Positions 46,328 through 57,264 are shown, numbered from the stretch's first letter. The stretch is DNA of 64,000 nt from Collimonas arenae (GCF_000786695.1 NZ_CP009962.1:1364001-1428000); one strand, 5' to 3'. A program made the numbers and translations. Notes: generated by a model not told the origin, from the letters alone.

Positions 46328-46377
46328 ACTTTAGCCACTCATCTGGCCGCTTACACTCCGGGTCTTGCTTTCAAATT
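46328..46377 (-). promoter_or_regulatory. Ada box and promoter of ada
   Basis: On the minus strand AATTTGAAAGCAA (46377-46365) fits the Ada box AAT-N6-GCAA. A -10 candidate TAAAGT lies at 46333-46328, exactly 31 nt after the box. The predicted transcript would start about 24 nt before the ada ATG. The box overlaps the alkA stop codon. Confidence 0.75.
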
Positions 46378-47054
46378 CAAATAACTTCATTGGCGGCAGG
46401 CGTCTTCGGCAAGCGCCACAGATACCAGGAGGCCACCGTGCGATAGGGGCTCCAGGCCAGGCCGATTTCACCGATCTGTTTTCTAGTTGGCGTCTGCGCC
46501 AGGTTCTTCAAGCGACGATAACCTTCGCGTACGCCGAAATCGTCGGCCGGCAAGATGTCTGAACGTTCCAGCGTATAAATCAGCAGCATCTCGACAGTCC
46601 ACTGGCCGACGCCGCGCAGCGTCACCAGCCGTTCGATCAGCGCCGCATCGCTCATGGCCAGCGCTTCTTTGCGCAAGGGAACCACGCCGTCCAGCGCCGC
46701 TTGCGCAATGCCGTGAATGGTGGCGATCTTGCTGGCCGAAAAGCCGCAACCACGCAGCGTGGCGACGTCGGTATCGAGCAATTGCCGTGCTGTCGGAAAA
46801 TTGCTTTCGCCATTGTCCCCATACAATGCCAGCATACGGCCCAGGATGGCGTCGCCGGCGCGTACGTGCAATTGTTGATAGGCGATGGCGCGCACCAGCG
46901 CCTGATACGGCTCGCGGGCCGGTTTGGCGGCATGCAGGCAGGGGCCGATGCTTGCGATGTGACGCGCCCAGTCATGATCCAGTGCCGACAGGAAAATCTC
47001 AGCCTTGCGATAAGCGGCTTGGGAAATATCCGCGGCAATCTTCGCACTCTTCAT
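46377..47054 (-). CDS. alkA: DNA-3-methyladenine glycosylase II (AlkA type)
   Basis: This HhH-GPD glycosylase removes N3-methyladenine and related lesions. The 225-residue protein has the helix-hairpin-helix LVTLRGVGQWTVEMLLIY (trimmed) and the catalytic aspartate in LPADDFGVREGYRR. It lacks the N-terminal domain of E. coli AlkA, as in many short bacterial homologues. Its ATG immediately follows the alkB stop codon (TAAATG), showing tight coupling. Confidence 0.92.
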   Translation of the reverse strand: MKSAKIAADISQAAYRKAEIFLSALDHDWARHIASIGPCLHAAKPAREPYQALVRAIAYQQLHVRAGDAILGRMLALYGDNGESNFPTARQLLDTDVATLRGCGFSASKIATIHGIAQAALDGVVPLRKEALAMSDAALIERLVTLRGVGQWTVEMLLIYTLERSDILPADDFGVREGYRRLKNLAQTPTRKQIGEIGLAWSPYRTVASWYLWRLPKTPAANEVI

Positions 47055-47708
47055 TTATGCCACCTTCCGAAAAGTGAGGTTGATGCGCTGCCGGCCGAGC
47101 AAGGAATGTTCTGCTTCCTTCAGCGGCAAGATGCCATGAAAGCGTAGCCGGTCCGGCCCGCCCCATACCACCACATCGCCATGGAACAGCGGCACGCGTG
47201 CGGCCTTGTCGTTGCGCGCGTTCCCGCCAAACAGAAACATCGCGGGAATGCCCAGCGATACCGAGACGATCGGTGCGCCATAATCCAGTTCGTCCTTGTC
47301 TTGATGCAGCGTCAATCGGGTGCCGGGTTCATAGCGATTGATCAGGCAGGCTTCGGGCATAAAACCATCAAAGCCGGCTTGCGCGGCGGCGCTTTGCGCC
47401 AGTTGCAAAAAAACAGTGGGTAGTGGCGGCCAGTGCCTGCCGGTATCCGGATCGATGGCGCTGTAGCGGTAGCCGCGGCGATCGCTGGTCCAGCCGAGTT
47501 CGCCGCAGCAGGTCATCGCCACCGACATGCGAAAGCCGCCAGGCGTAATCAGATGCCGGAAGGGCGAGGCTTGCTCGATAGCTGCCAGCGCGGGTAACAA
47601 CTGCTGCACGTAAGGCAGGGCAAAAGCGCGCAAGACAAAGGCGCCTGGCGCCAGCTGTTCCTGGCTTTGCTCGGTTGCTTCTAGTGCGTCAAATAAATCG
47701 AAAGTCAT
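47055..47708 (-). CDS. alkB: DNA oxidative demethylase AlkB
   Basis: AlkB is a 2-oxoglutarate/Fe(II) dioxygenase that removes N1-methyladenine and N3-methylcytosine damage. The 217-residue protein has NRYEPGTRLTLHQDKDELDY with the HxD pair, the distal histidine in RLRFHGILPL, and the 2-oxoglutarate-binding RINLTFR. It lies between a second 2OG oxygenase gene (9-bp gap) and alkA (no gap). Confidence 0.96.
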   Translation of the reverse strand: MTFDLFDALEATEQSQEQLAPGAFVLRAFALPYVQQLLPALAAIEQASPFRHLITPGGFRMSVAMTCCGELGWTSDRRGYRYSAIDPDTGRHWPPLPTVFLQLAQSAAAQAGFDGFMPEACLINRYEPGTRLTLHQDKDELDYGAPIVSVSLGIPAMFLFGGNARNDKAARVPLFHGDVVVWGGPDRLRFHGILPLKEAEHSLLGRQRINLTFRKVA

Positions 47709-47717
47709 GATCAGCTT

Positions 47718-48458
47718 TTATTGCGCGTCGTGAAAAATTACACCTAGGGTATGCCGTGCGCCGGAACGGATGCGACTGACGCCATGCCGTAAATTTACCC
47801 TATATGGGCCGCGTTGACCTTGCACCGGGCGATTGTTAACTGCAAAGATGACGGCATCGCCTCTGGTGAGCGGGACGACTTCCGGCCGCGATTGCATGCG
47901 TGGGCGTTGTTCGGTCATGACAAATTCCCCGCCACTGAAATCTCGCCCCGGTTCTGACAGCAGGATCGCTGCTTGCAATGGAAATACATGTTCGCCGTAT
48001 AAATCTTGATGCAGGCAGTTGTAGTCGCTGGCGCCGTATTGCAGTATGAGCGGCGTTGGCCGCTGCTGGCCGGCTGCATGGCAGCGGGCGATGAAATCGG
48101 CATGCTGCGCAGGAAAACGGACGTCAATGTTCATTGTGGCATTCCAGCGGTTGGCAATCGCGACCAGTTGCGGGTAGAGCATATTGCGCAAATCGCCGAC
48201 CAGATCCGGCAGCGGATAGCTGAAATATTGATATTCGCCACGACCGAATCCATGGCGCTCCATCACGATTCGGCTGCGAAACAATTCTTTCTGAGCATAC
48301 AGCGCGATCAAGGCCTGGCATTCCTGCGGTGTAAGCAGTTGGGCTAGCACGGCGCTACCGTAACTGTCCAGATCCCTTGCGACGCCGTCCCAGTCAACGC
48401 CGCAGATCCTCATTGCGATTGACGCGTCACTGCCAACTGTGGTGTGCACTATATTCAT
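47718..48458 (-). CDS. 2OG-Fe(II) oxygenase, first gene of the Ada-controlled cluster
   Basis: The 246-residue protein has a prolyl-hydroxylase-like oxygenase core: NCLHQDLYGEHVFPLQ (His and Asp ligands), LSEPGRDFSGGEFV, and RHTLGVIFHDAQ at the end with the distal histidine region. It is not AlkB: the N-terminal half and the tail differ. Two AATT-N5-GCAA boxes upstream and tight linkage to alkB, alkA and ada imply a role in alkylation damage. The substrate (DNA, RNA, nucleotide or protein) is unknown. The ATG has GGA 6 nt upstream. Confidence 0.87.
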   Translation of the reverse strand: MNIVHTTVGSDASIAMRICGVDWDGVARDLDSYGSAVLAQLLTPQECQALIALYAQKELFRSRIVMERHGFGRGEYQYFSYPLPDLVGDLRNMLYPQLVAIANRWNATMNIDVRFPAQHADFIARCHAAGQQRPTPLILQYGASDYNCLHQDLYGEHVFPLQAAILLSEPGRDFSGGEFVMTEQRPRMQSRPEVVPLTRGDAVIFAVNNRPVQGQRGPYRVNLRHGVSRIRSGARHTLGVIFHDAQ

Positions 48459-48493
48459 TGTTTTTCCAGACGGGTTTGACTATGGCTACGCCA

Positions 48494-48569
48494 AGTGTAG
48501 ACGGGCCATCTTGAGGTTGCACCCCGACTCTTGCGGTCAAATTCCCGAAGCTGAAATTGCTGCGTAATT
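48494..48569 (-). promoter_or_regulatory. Tandem Ada boxes and promoter of the alkylation repair cluster
   Basis: On the minus strand AATTACGCAGCAA (48569-48557) and AATTTGACCGCAA (48543-48531) both fit AAT-N6-GCAA and are 26 bp apart. A -10 candidate TACACT lies at 48499-48494, 31 nt after the nearer box, the same spacing as at ada. The coding start is at 48458, giving a leader of about 30 nt. Confidence 0.8.
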
Positions 48570-48590
48570 GGCACTAAATGTTATCTATTT

Positions 48591-48605
48591 TTGATTTTTA
48601 ATCAA
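48591..48605. promoter_or_regulatory. AT-rich inverted repeat upstream of the MFS gene
   Basis: ttgatt-ttt-aatcaa is a perfect 6+6 inverted repeat, 83 bp before the MFS start, and could be an operator. Support is limited to its symmetry and position. Confidence 0.3.
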
Positions 48606-48687
48606 ATATGTATTGTGGTCACAGCGGTTTTTCTTTGTCTTTGCAGGCGTCAAACTGCATGGCGTTAAATGACAACAGGAAACCATC

Positions 48688-49893
48688 ATGCCACTCGCAC
48701 TCTGGGCGCTCACACTCAGCGCTTTTGCCATAGGAACCACCGAATTCGTGATTGTCGGTCTGATTCCTACCATCGCCGCCAATCTTGGCGTCTCAGTACC
48801 TTCGGCCGGCCTGCTGGTCAGCCTGTATGCCTTGGGCGTCGCCGTCGGCGCGCCGGTACTCACCGCGTTGACCGGCCGCGTGCCACGTAAGCATCTGTTG
48901 CTGGGCCTGATGGCGCTGTTTACCGTCGGTAACCTGGTGGCCTGGATGGCGCCGGGCTATGAAGCCTTGATGGCGGCGCGCGTGCTGACCGGCCTGGCGC
49001 ACGGCGTGTTCTTTTCCATCGGTTCGACCATCGCTACCAGCCTGGTGCCGAAGGAAAAGGCGGCTAGCGCAATCGCCATCATGTTCACCGGCCTGACCGT
49101 GGCGTTGGTCACCGGCGTACCGCTGGGAACCTGGATCGGCCAGACCTGGGGCTGGCAAACGACTTTCCTGGCCGTTTCGCTGCTGGGCGTGATTGCCTTT
49201 GTCGGCAGCTTGATACTCGTGCCTGACGATATCAAGGGCAGCAAGCCGGCATCGTTGCTGACCCAGGCTTCCGTATTGAAGAAACCACGACTGCTGCTGG
49301 TGTATGCGATCACGGCGCTGGGCTACGGCGGTACTTTTATCGCCTTTACCTACCTGGCGCCAATTCTGCAGGAAATCTCCGGATTTTCGGCTGCCACAGT
49401 CAGCCTGGTGATGCTGGTGTACGGTGTCTCCGTAGCGTTCGGGAATATCTGGGGCGGTAAGCTGGCCGACAAGAAGGGGCCGATACGGGCCTTGCAAATT
49501 GTGTTTGCCATGCTAGCGGTGGTCTTGTTTGCGCTGACTTTCACGGCGTCGAATCCGTGGCTGGCAGTCTTGACGGTATTGGCGTGGGGCGCTTTCGCCT
49601 TCGGTAATGTGCCTGGCTTGCAAGTGTATGTGGTGCAACAGGCTGAACGGCATGCGCCGCGTGCAGTGGATGTCGCCTCTGGCTTGAATATCGCCGCGTT
49701 CAACATCGGCATTGCCCTCGGCGCCTGGGGCGGAGGTCTGATTGTGAGTCATTTTGGTTTGATGGCGACGCCATGGATCGGCGCTATCGTGGTTCTGGCG
49801 GCACTTGGCTTGACCACGCTGGCAGGGCGGTTGGACCGGCGTGACGGTATTGCTCCCGTGATTGGTTCAGGGCACGCAATCGCTATGCATTAA
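48688..49893 (+). CDS. MFS transporter, DHA1 family exporter
   Basis: The 401-residue protein has about 12 hydrophobic segments. It opens with the sequence typical of the AraJ/YdhP/NepI exporter group (ALWALTLSAFAIGTTEFVIV). The motif-A-like GRVPRKHLLLG follows helix 2 and GLAHGVFFSIGSTIA lies in helix 5. It probably exports drugs, sugars or nucleosides by proton antiport; the substrate cannot be read. It is divergent from the alkylation repair cluster. Confidence 0.88.
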   Translation: MPLALWALTLSAFAIGTTEFVIVGLIPTIAANLGVSVPSAGLLVSLYALGVAVGAPVLTALTGRVPRKHLLLGLMALFTVGNLVAWMAPGYEALMAARVLTGLAHGVFFSIGSTIATSLVPKEKAASAIAIMFTGLTVALVTGVPLGTWIGQTWGWQTTFLAVSLLGVIAFVGSLILVPDDIKGSKPASLLTQASVLKKPRLLLVYAITALGYGGTFIAFTYLAPILQEISGFSAATVSLVMLVYGVSVAFGNIWGGKLADKKGPIRALQIVFAMLAVVLFALTFTASNPWLAVLTVLAWGAFAFGNVPGLQVYVVQQAERHAPRAVDVASGLNIAAFNIGIALGAWGGGLIVSHFGLMATPWIGAIVVLAALGLTTLAGRLDRRDGIAPVIGSGHAIAMH

Positions 49894-49905
49894 CTTATTT
49901 TTGCC

Positions 49906-49951
49906 GGCCAGTATTGTCTCGCTATACATAAGTAATGTGGTAATACTGGCC
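49906..49951. repeat. Perfect 10-bp inverted repeat downstream of the MFS gene
   Basis: ggccagtatt (49906-49915) and aatactggcc (49942-49951) are exact inverted copies with a 26-nt loop. There is no T-run. It may end the MFS transcript or bind a regulator near the aroG leader promoter. Confidence 0.5.
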
Positions 49952-50022
49952 TTGCCAAACTTCTGGAAATCCTGCACTATAGATCTTGATTTTAATAATC
50001 CTTTACTGAAAAACATCGTTTT

Positions 50023-50103
50023 ATGTCATTCGCACGCGCTTATTTCTTTTTTTACTTTAGCTATTCCAGCCCCACGGCGGTGAAAAGCGGTAAGCGTTCG
50101 TAA
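50023..50103 (+). CDS. Putative aroG leader peptide (Phe/Tyr-rich)
   Basis: This 26-codon reading frame runs from ATG to TAA upstream of aroG. Residues 7-14 read YFFFYFSY: four Phe and three Tyr among eight residues, encoded consecutively at 50041-50064. That composition is expected of a leader whose translation senses charged tRNA-Phe and tRNA-Tyr. The stop codon is 24 bp before an intrinsic terminator. A ribosome held at these codons leaves the candidate antiterminator (50076-50081) free, while one reaching the stop covers it. The ribosome binding site is weak. Proposed from sequence only. Confidence 0.7.
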   Translation: MSFARAYFFFYFSYSSPTAVKSGKRS

Positions 50104-50155
50104 GTAAAGAGCAAACCGAAATTTCTAAAAAACCGCCAGCGATGGCGGTTTTTTT
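50076..50155 (+). promoter_or_regulatory. Attenuator of aroG: antiterminator and terminator
   Basis: A terminator hairpin, aaccgcca-gcga-tggcggtt (50131-50150), followed by seven T, lies 32 bp before the aroG ATG. Its 5' arm ACCGCC (50132-50137) can pair instead with GGCGGT (50076-50081) at the end of the leader reading frame. Because aroG's own ribosome binding site is just downstream, a promoter upstream of the leader would make this terminator decide aroG expression. Confidence 0.65.
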
Positions 50156-50187
50156 ATACCCAGTCACTTTTGAGCCAGGAGAAAAGC

Positions 50188-51255
50188 ATGCTACGCACCG
50201 ACGATCTGCGCATACGAGAAATGAAAGAACTAGTTCCACCGTCACATCTGATCCGCGAATTCGGCTGCTCCGAGAAAGTGGCTGAAACCGCCGCCAATTC
50301 GCGGATTGCGCTGCATCGCATCCTGCATGGTCAGGACGACCGCCTGATGGTGGTGATCGGACCGTGCTCGATCCACGATACCAAGGCTGCGATGGAATAT
50401 GCAGGCCGCCTGATCGGCGAGCGCGAGCGCTTCAAGGGCGAGCTGGAAATCATCATGCGCGTGTATTTCGAAAAGCCGCGCACCACGGTCGGCTGGAAGG
50501 GACTGATCAACGATCCTTACATGGACAACAGCTTCCGCATCAACGACGGTCTGCGCATGGCGCGCGAGCTGCTGTTGAACATCAACGAACTAGGCCTGCC
50601 GGCGGGTACTGAATTCCTGGATGTGATCAGTCCGCAATACATCGCCGACCTGATCAGCTGGGGCGCCATCGGCGCCCGCACCACAGAATCGCAAGTGCAT
50701 CGCGAGCTGGCGTCCGGCCTGTCTTGCCCAGTTGGTTTCAAGAACGGCACCGACGGCAACATCAAGATTGCAGTGGACGCCATCAAGGCGGCCTCGCAGC
50801 CGCACCATTTCCTGTCGGTGACCAAGGGCGGTCACTCTGCGATCGTTTCGACCAACGGCAATGAAGACTGCCACATCATTCTGCGCGGCGGTAAAGCGCC
50901 GAACTATGATGCAGCCAGCGTGGATGCAGCTTGCAAGGATATCGCGACCAGCGGCTTGGCATCGCGCCTGATGATCGATGCTTCGCATGCCAACAGTTCG
51001 AAGAAACCGGAGAACCAGATTCCGGTCTGCGCCGATATTGGCAACCAGGTAGCGGCCGGGGACGGACGAATTGTCGGCGTCATGATTGAGTCGCACCTGA
51101 TTGCTGGTCGCCAGGATCTGGTGCCAGGCAAGGAGCTGGTCTACGGCCAGTCAGTGACAGACGGCTGCATCAATTGGGAAGAAAGCGTGGCGGTGCTGGA
51201 AGGTCTGGCAGCAGCGGTCAAGCAACGTCGTTTGCTGAACGCCAGCCCGGCGTAA
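50188..51255 (+). CDS. aroG: 3-deoxy-7-phosphoheptulonate (DAHP) synthase
   Basis: DAHP synthase condenses phosphoenolpyruvate with erythrose 4-phosphate, the first step of the shikimate pathway. The 355-residue protein is a type I alpha enzyme like E. coli AroG/AroF/AroH, with VIGPCSIHD, RVYFEKPRTTVGWKGLINDP, GTEFLDVISPQYIADLISWG and IDASHANSSKKPENQ. The ATG follows CAGGAG at ideal spacing. Which amino acid inhibits it cannot be read, but the Phe/Tyr-rich leader upstream suggests control by those amino acids. A strong hairpin follows. Confidence 0.96.
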   Translation: MLRTDDLRIREMKELVPPSHLIREFGCSEKVAETAANSRIALHRILHGQDDRLMVVIGPCSIHDTKAAMEYAGRLIGERERFKGELEIIMRVYFEKPRTTVGWKGLINDPYMDNSFRINDGLRMARELLLNINELGLPAGTEFLDVISPQYIADLISWGAIGARTTESQVHRELASGLSCPVGFKNGTDGNIKIAVDAIKAASQPHHFLSVTKGGHSAIVSTNGNEDCHIILRGGKAPNYDAASVDAACKDIATSGLASRLMIDASHANSSKKPENQIPVCADIGNQVAAGDGRIVGVMIESHLIAGRQDLVPGKELVYGQSVTDGCINWEESVAVLEGLAAAVKQRRLLNASPA

Positions 51256-51262
51256 TTGAAAA

Positions 51263-51293
51263 CAGGCCGGACCAATCGAATTGGTCCGGCCTG
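51263..51293. terminator. Long GC-rich hairpin between convergent aroG and retropepsin genes
   Basis: A perfect 14-bp stem, caggccggaccaat / attggtccggcctg with a 3-nt loop, begins 8 bp past the aroG stop. There is no T-run, so it may act as an RNA 3'-end stabiliser or a non-canonical terminator. Confidence 0.7.
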
Positions 51294-51315
51294 CAATCTT
51301 GGCTGCCAAACTGTA

Positions 51316-51957
51316 TCAGAAGCGCTTGGTCAGCACCATCATCTCGCCTTCGCGCCGCATCTCGGTGCGGTTCAGGAACGACATTCCGAGCAGGGCAAAC
51401 GGTAGCCCGGCTTCTTGCACCAGGGCATCAACCTGGTTCATTTCAATATCGCCGACTTTCACCGTATTCAGCTTGACCCGGTACGCCGGCGCCGGGCCGT
51501 TGGCGGTATTGACCATGACCATCTGGCCTTTTTTGTAATCGACGCCCAGCCTTGAGGCCTCCGATGCCGGCAGCGCAATCATGGTCGCCCCGGTATCGAC
51601 CAGCATGGTCATCATGCTGCCGTTAACCTGGGTTTGCGCCACGAAGTGGCCATCCGGATTGACCTTCAGGGTGACGCTGGAGGAAGCGCCAGGCGCACTA
51701 CGGCTGACGTATTCGCCGATGCCGATGACTTGCCGTTTGCCTTTGATCTCCAGCGTTGCGGTGGTGCTATTGGCTTCGACCAGCTTGGCGTCATCGGCAA
51801 CCTTGCTTCCCACCGAAAAAGTCTTGGGCGAGGAACCGTCGATCACCAAGACGGCCTTTCCGGGAAACAGACCGACTACGCCGATATCGGAGGCTTGGAC
51901 TACGCCGGAAAAGGTGGTGAGCAAAAACAGGCTGGAGGCTAAAGCGAATTGGCGCAT
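51316..51957 (-). CDS. Retropepsin-like aspartic peptidase family exported protein
   Basis: The 213-residue protein has a signal peptide (MRQFALASSLFLL to VQASD). An aspartic-protease-like half-domain follows, with the active-site motif MLVDTGATMIALP (about residues 117-129) and GLPFALLGMSFLNR near the end. The family (TIGR02281-like) contains single-domain pepsins that must dimerise. The role is unknown. The frame extends 35 codons upstream, but the signal peptide sets the start at 51957. Confidence 0.85.
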   Translation of the reverse strand: MRQFALASSLFLLTTFSGVVQASDIGVVGLFPGKAVLVIDGSSPKTFSVGSKVADDAKLVEANSTTATLEIKGKRQVIGIGEYVSRSAPGASSSVTLKVNPDGHFVAQTQVNGSMMTMLVDTGATMIALPASEASRLGVDYKKGQMVMVNTANGPAPAYRVKLNTVKVGDIEMNQVDALVQEAGLPFALLGMSFLNRTEMRREGEMMVLTKRF

Positions 51958-52072
51958 GAGGAGCCGACTTTCCGGGCAAGAGGTTGAGATAGCGTTGTCG
52001 TACCATTCAAGCAACTTGAACCGTTGGCAACAGCAGACGATGGTAACCCTGTCTGTTGCCAATTGCCACTAT

Positions 52073-52558
52073 TTAGTCACGGAAATTATTGAATTCCAGC
52101 GGCAGATCTGCCACTTCCTTGCGCAGCATCGCCATCGCTGCCTGCAAGTCGTCGCGCTTGGCGCCGGTGATGCGTACGGCGTCCCCCTGGATGCTGGCCT
52201 GGACCTTCATCTTGCTATCTTTGACGATACGCACGATCTTCTTGGCGGCCTCGGATTCAATGCCATTCTTGATCTTGATCACTTGCTTGACCTTGTCGCC
52301 GCCGATTTTTTCGATTTTACCGATGTCGAGGAAGCGGGTATCGACATTGCGCTTGACCAGTTTCGCGGTCAGCACGTCGCGCACTTGGCTCAGCTGGAAT
52401 TCCGAGTCGGCGTAGGCGGTCAGGTCACGCTCTTTCAACTCGATGCGGGCGTCGCTGCCCTTGAAGTCGAAGCGGGTCGCAATTTCCTTGTTGGCCTGGT
52501 CGTTGGCGTTTTTTACTTCGACCAGATTGGCTTCCGATACGGTATCGAATGATGGCAT
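52073..52558 (-). CDS. YajQ family nucleotide-binding protein
   Basis: The 161-residue protein matches YajQ throughout: [40 protein letters not shown] and the last FNNFRD. YajQ proteins have two ferredoxin-like domains; one from Xanthomonas binds cyclic di-GMP and acts with a LysR regulator. Whether this one binds cyclic di-GMP is not visible. It is a single gene. Confidence 0.92.
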   Translation of the reverse strand: MPSFDTVSEANLVEVKNANDQANKEIATRFDFKGSDARIELKERDLTAYADSEFQLSQVRDVLTAKLVKRNVDTRFLDIGKIEKIGGDKVKQVIKIKNGIESEAAKKIVRIVKDSKMKVQASIQGDAVRITGAKRDDLQAAMAMLRKEVADLPLEFNNFRD

Positions 52559-52807
52559 GGTGGTATTCCTTCAGTATGTTCAAATAAAACTGGCCGGCTG
52601 GTTGCAGCGCGGCCGTCTGACTATGCGCATTTTATCGGACAAAAAACCTGCGGTGTGGGCTGGTTGGTCGAATGTTATGCAATTGTTAGTCGTTAGTCGA
52701 ATTGTTAGCCGATTTCTTGCTGCGTGGTTATCTTTCCGACGTATTGAGGCCAGTTGCCGCTTTTCGCCCGCTGGGTGCTAGCCGCTTGCGTTTATAATCC
52801 CGGTGCT

Positions 52808-53839
52808 ATGACTATCTCCCCGCTTCCGCTCGAATTCGACTTCTCACTACGCCAGCACAATACGTTCGGTATTGACGCCAAGGCGCATGCCTATCTGCCG
52901 GTTACTTCTGTCGAGACCCTGCATGCGCTGAGGTCGGATGTCCAGACCGCCGCTTTGCCGCGCCTGGTGCTGGGAGGCGGCAGCAATCTGGTCCTGACGC
53001 AGGATTTCCCTGGCCTGGTATTGCATATGCGCAGCCGCGGCAGGGAAATTATCGGTGAAGACGATGATGCCATTTATGTACGTGCGGCGGCTGGCGAGAA
53101 CTGGCATGGCCTGGTGCAATGGACGCTGGAGCAGGGGCTAGGCGGCCTGGAGAATCTGTCCCTGATCCCCGGCAGCGTCGGTGCTTCACCGATCCAGAAT
53201 ATAGGCGCCTACGGCGTCGAGTTGCAAGAGCGCTTTCATGCGTTGACCGCGATCGATATGGAGAGCGGCGAGATTCTGGCCTTGGACCGTGCGGCCTGCG
53301 CTTTTGCCTATCGCGACAGCATCTTCAAGCACGGTCTGCGGGACCGCGCGGTGGTGCTGGACGTGACGTTTGCCTTGCCCAAGCGCTGGCAACCAAATCT
53401 GCGTTATGCCGATGTAGCGCAAGAACTTGATGCGCGCAAATTGTCGCAACCAGGCGCACGCGATATCAGCGACGCGGTGATAGCGATTCGCACCCGTAAA
53501 TTGCCCGATCCTGCCGCGATCGGTAATGCCGGCAGTTTTTTCAAGAATCCGCTTGTGTCGGAACAACAACGCAACGCGCTGCTCGAGCAGTATCCGCAAC
53601 TGGTGAACTATGCGCAGCCGGACGGCAGTTACAAGCTGGCTGCAGGCTGGCTGATAGATCAGTGTGGTTGGAAAGGAAAGAACCTGGGCGCCGCAGGCGT
53701 CTATGAAAAACAGGCACTGGTGCTGGTGAACAGGGGGGCGGCCACTGGCCAGGATGTGGTGCGGCTGGCGCAAGCGGTGCAGGCCGACGTGATGGGGAAA
53801 TTTGGCGTGGCGCTGGAGCCTGAGCCGATTTTTGTTTAG
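52808..53839 (+). CDS. murB: UDP-N-acetylenolpyruvoylglucosamine reductase
   Basis: MurB is the FAD enzyme that reduces enolpyruvyl-UDP-GlcNAc to UDP-N-acetylmuramate in peptidoglycan synthesis. The 343-residue protein has the FAD-binding [14 protein letters not shown], the catalytic serine region [12 protein letters not shown] and [19 protein letters not shown]. Length and motifs indicate a type I MurB like E. coli. The start [12 protein letters not shown] is chosen by homology; the frame is open 18 codons upstream. Confidence 0.95.
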   Translation: MTISPLPLEFDFSLRQHNTFGIDAKAHAYLPVTSVETLHALRSDVQTAALPRLVLGGGSNLVLTQDFPGLVLHMRSRGREIIGEDDDAIYVRAAAGENWHGLVQWTLEQGLGGLENLSLIPGSVGASPIQNIGAYGVELQERFHALTAIDMESGEILALDRAACAFAYRDSIFKHGLRDRAVVLDVTFALPKRWQPNLRYADVAQELDARKLSQPGARDISDAVIAIRTRKLPDPAAIGNAGSFFKNPLVSEQQRNALLEQYPQLVNYAQPDGSYKLAAGWLIDQCGWKGKNLGAAGVYEKQALVLVNRGAATGQDVVRLAQAVQADVMGKFGVALEPEPIFV

Positions 53840-53943
53840 GGAATGTATGTTGTTGCAGGCGTTTTTTGTCACAATCAAGTCACACTGAGCGCCTATGCTT
53901 CAACCTGTCTCATATCCAACACTCCCTAAAGTAATGGATCTTT

Positions 53944-53977
53944 AGCCCGTGTGCATCAGCACCACGGGCTTTTTTTT
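53944..53977 (+). terminator. Intrinsic terminator after murB
   Basis: The stem agcccgtg / cacgggct, extended inside by tgc/gca with one bulge, is followed by a run of T. It lies about 100 bp past murB, at the convergent border with ppnP. Confidence 0.85.
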
Positions 53978-53984
53978 GACAGTT

Positions 53985-54299
53985 TTAACCGTAATGACAA
54001 ACGTAGTTCACAGTTTCCAGCGTCTCGATATCGAAACTGGAATTCGCCGGAATCTCAAAACGTCCGCCGCCTGTGTACTTGGTCCACAGCTGCTGACCTT
54101 GCTGGCGCACGCGACAGACGCCGCTAGTGATTTCCATCACTTCGGCAACGCCGGTGCCGAATGTCAGCGAAGACGGCAAAATGACGCCGAGTGTCTTTTT
54201 GCTACCGTTAGGGAAAACAACGGTATGTGAGATGCATTTGCCGTCAAAGTAGACGCTAGCTTGTTTGAGTACGGATACGTGGTCGAATTGGACAGTCAT
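53985..54299 (-). CDS. ppnP: Pyrimidine/purine nucleoside phosphorylase PpnP
   Basis: The 104-residue protein matches the PpnP (DUF1255, YaiE) family, cupin-fold dimers that split many nucleosides with phosphate. Family segments are FDHVSVLKQASVYFDGKCIS, GVILPSSLTFGTG, VMEITSGVCRVR and FEIPANSSFDIE. It follows argG after 30 bp and may be the end of the arginine operon transcript. Confidence 0.93.
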   Translation of the reverse strand: MTVQFDHVSVLKQASVYFDGKCISHTVVFPNGSKKTLGVILPSSLTFGTGVAEVMEITSGVCRVRQQGQQLWTKYTGGGRFEIPANSSFDIETLETVNYVCHYG

Positions 54300-54329
54300 G
54301 TTGTCGGTTTTTTTTCTTTTGGAAGAATA

Positions 54330-56085
<1,756 letters not shown>

Positions 56086-56092
56086 GGTTTGC

Positions 56093-57010
<918 letters not shown>

Positions 57011-57159
57011 AAATGAAAACGGCGGCCGCTGTGGCGACTGCCGCCGAAAGTTGGAATTCCATTTTTAAATCAACCGCTGGTTTTGCAGACCGTCGTAGAT
57101 GCTTGGCGTGGGCTTGGAAGACGCCTCACGATTGGCTTAGAAATGAAATAAGTGCTTCA

Positions 57160-57165
57160 ATTATA
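57160..57165 (-). promoter_or_regulatory. -10 candidate of the argF operon
   Basis: TATAAT on the minus strand, with TTGACG further upstream at 24-bp spacing, too long for a standard -35. The surrounding 254-bp region (57011-57264) holds no gene. No confident ARG box was recognised. Confidence 0.4.
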
Positions 57166-57264
57166 AGGGATTTTGCTAGAAAAGATACCCGTCAAAAGAT
57201 TGCTTATTTATCATTAATAAGATGGCACGCCATTTCCTGGTAACAACCGGTCGCCAGCGTGTAT

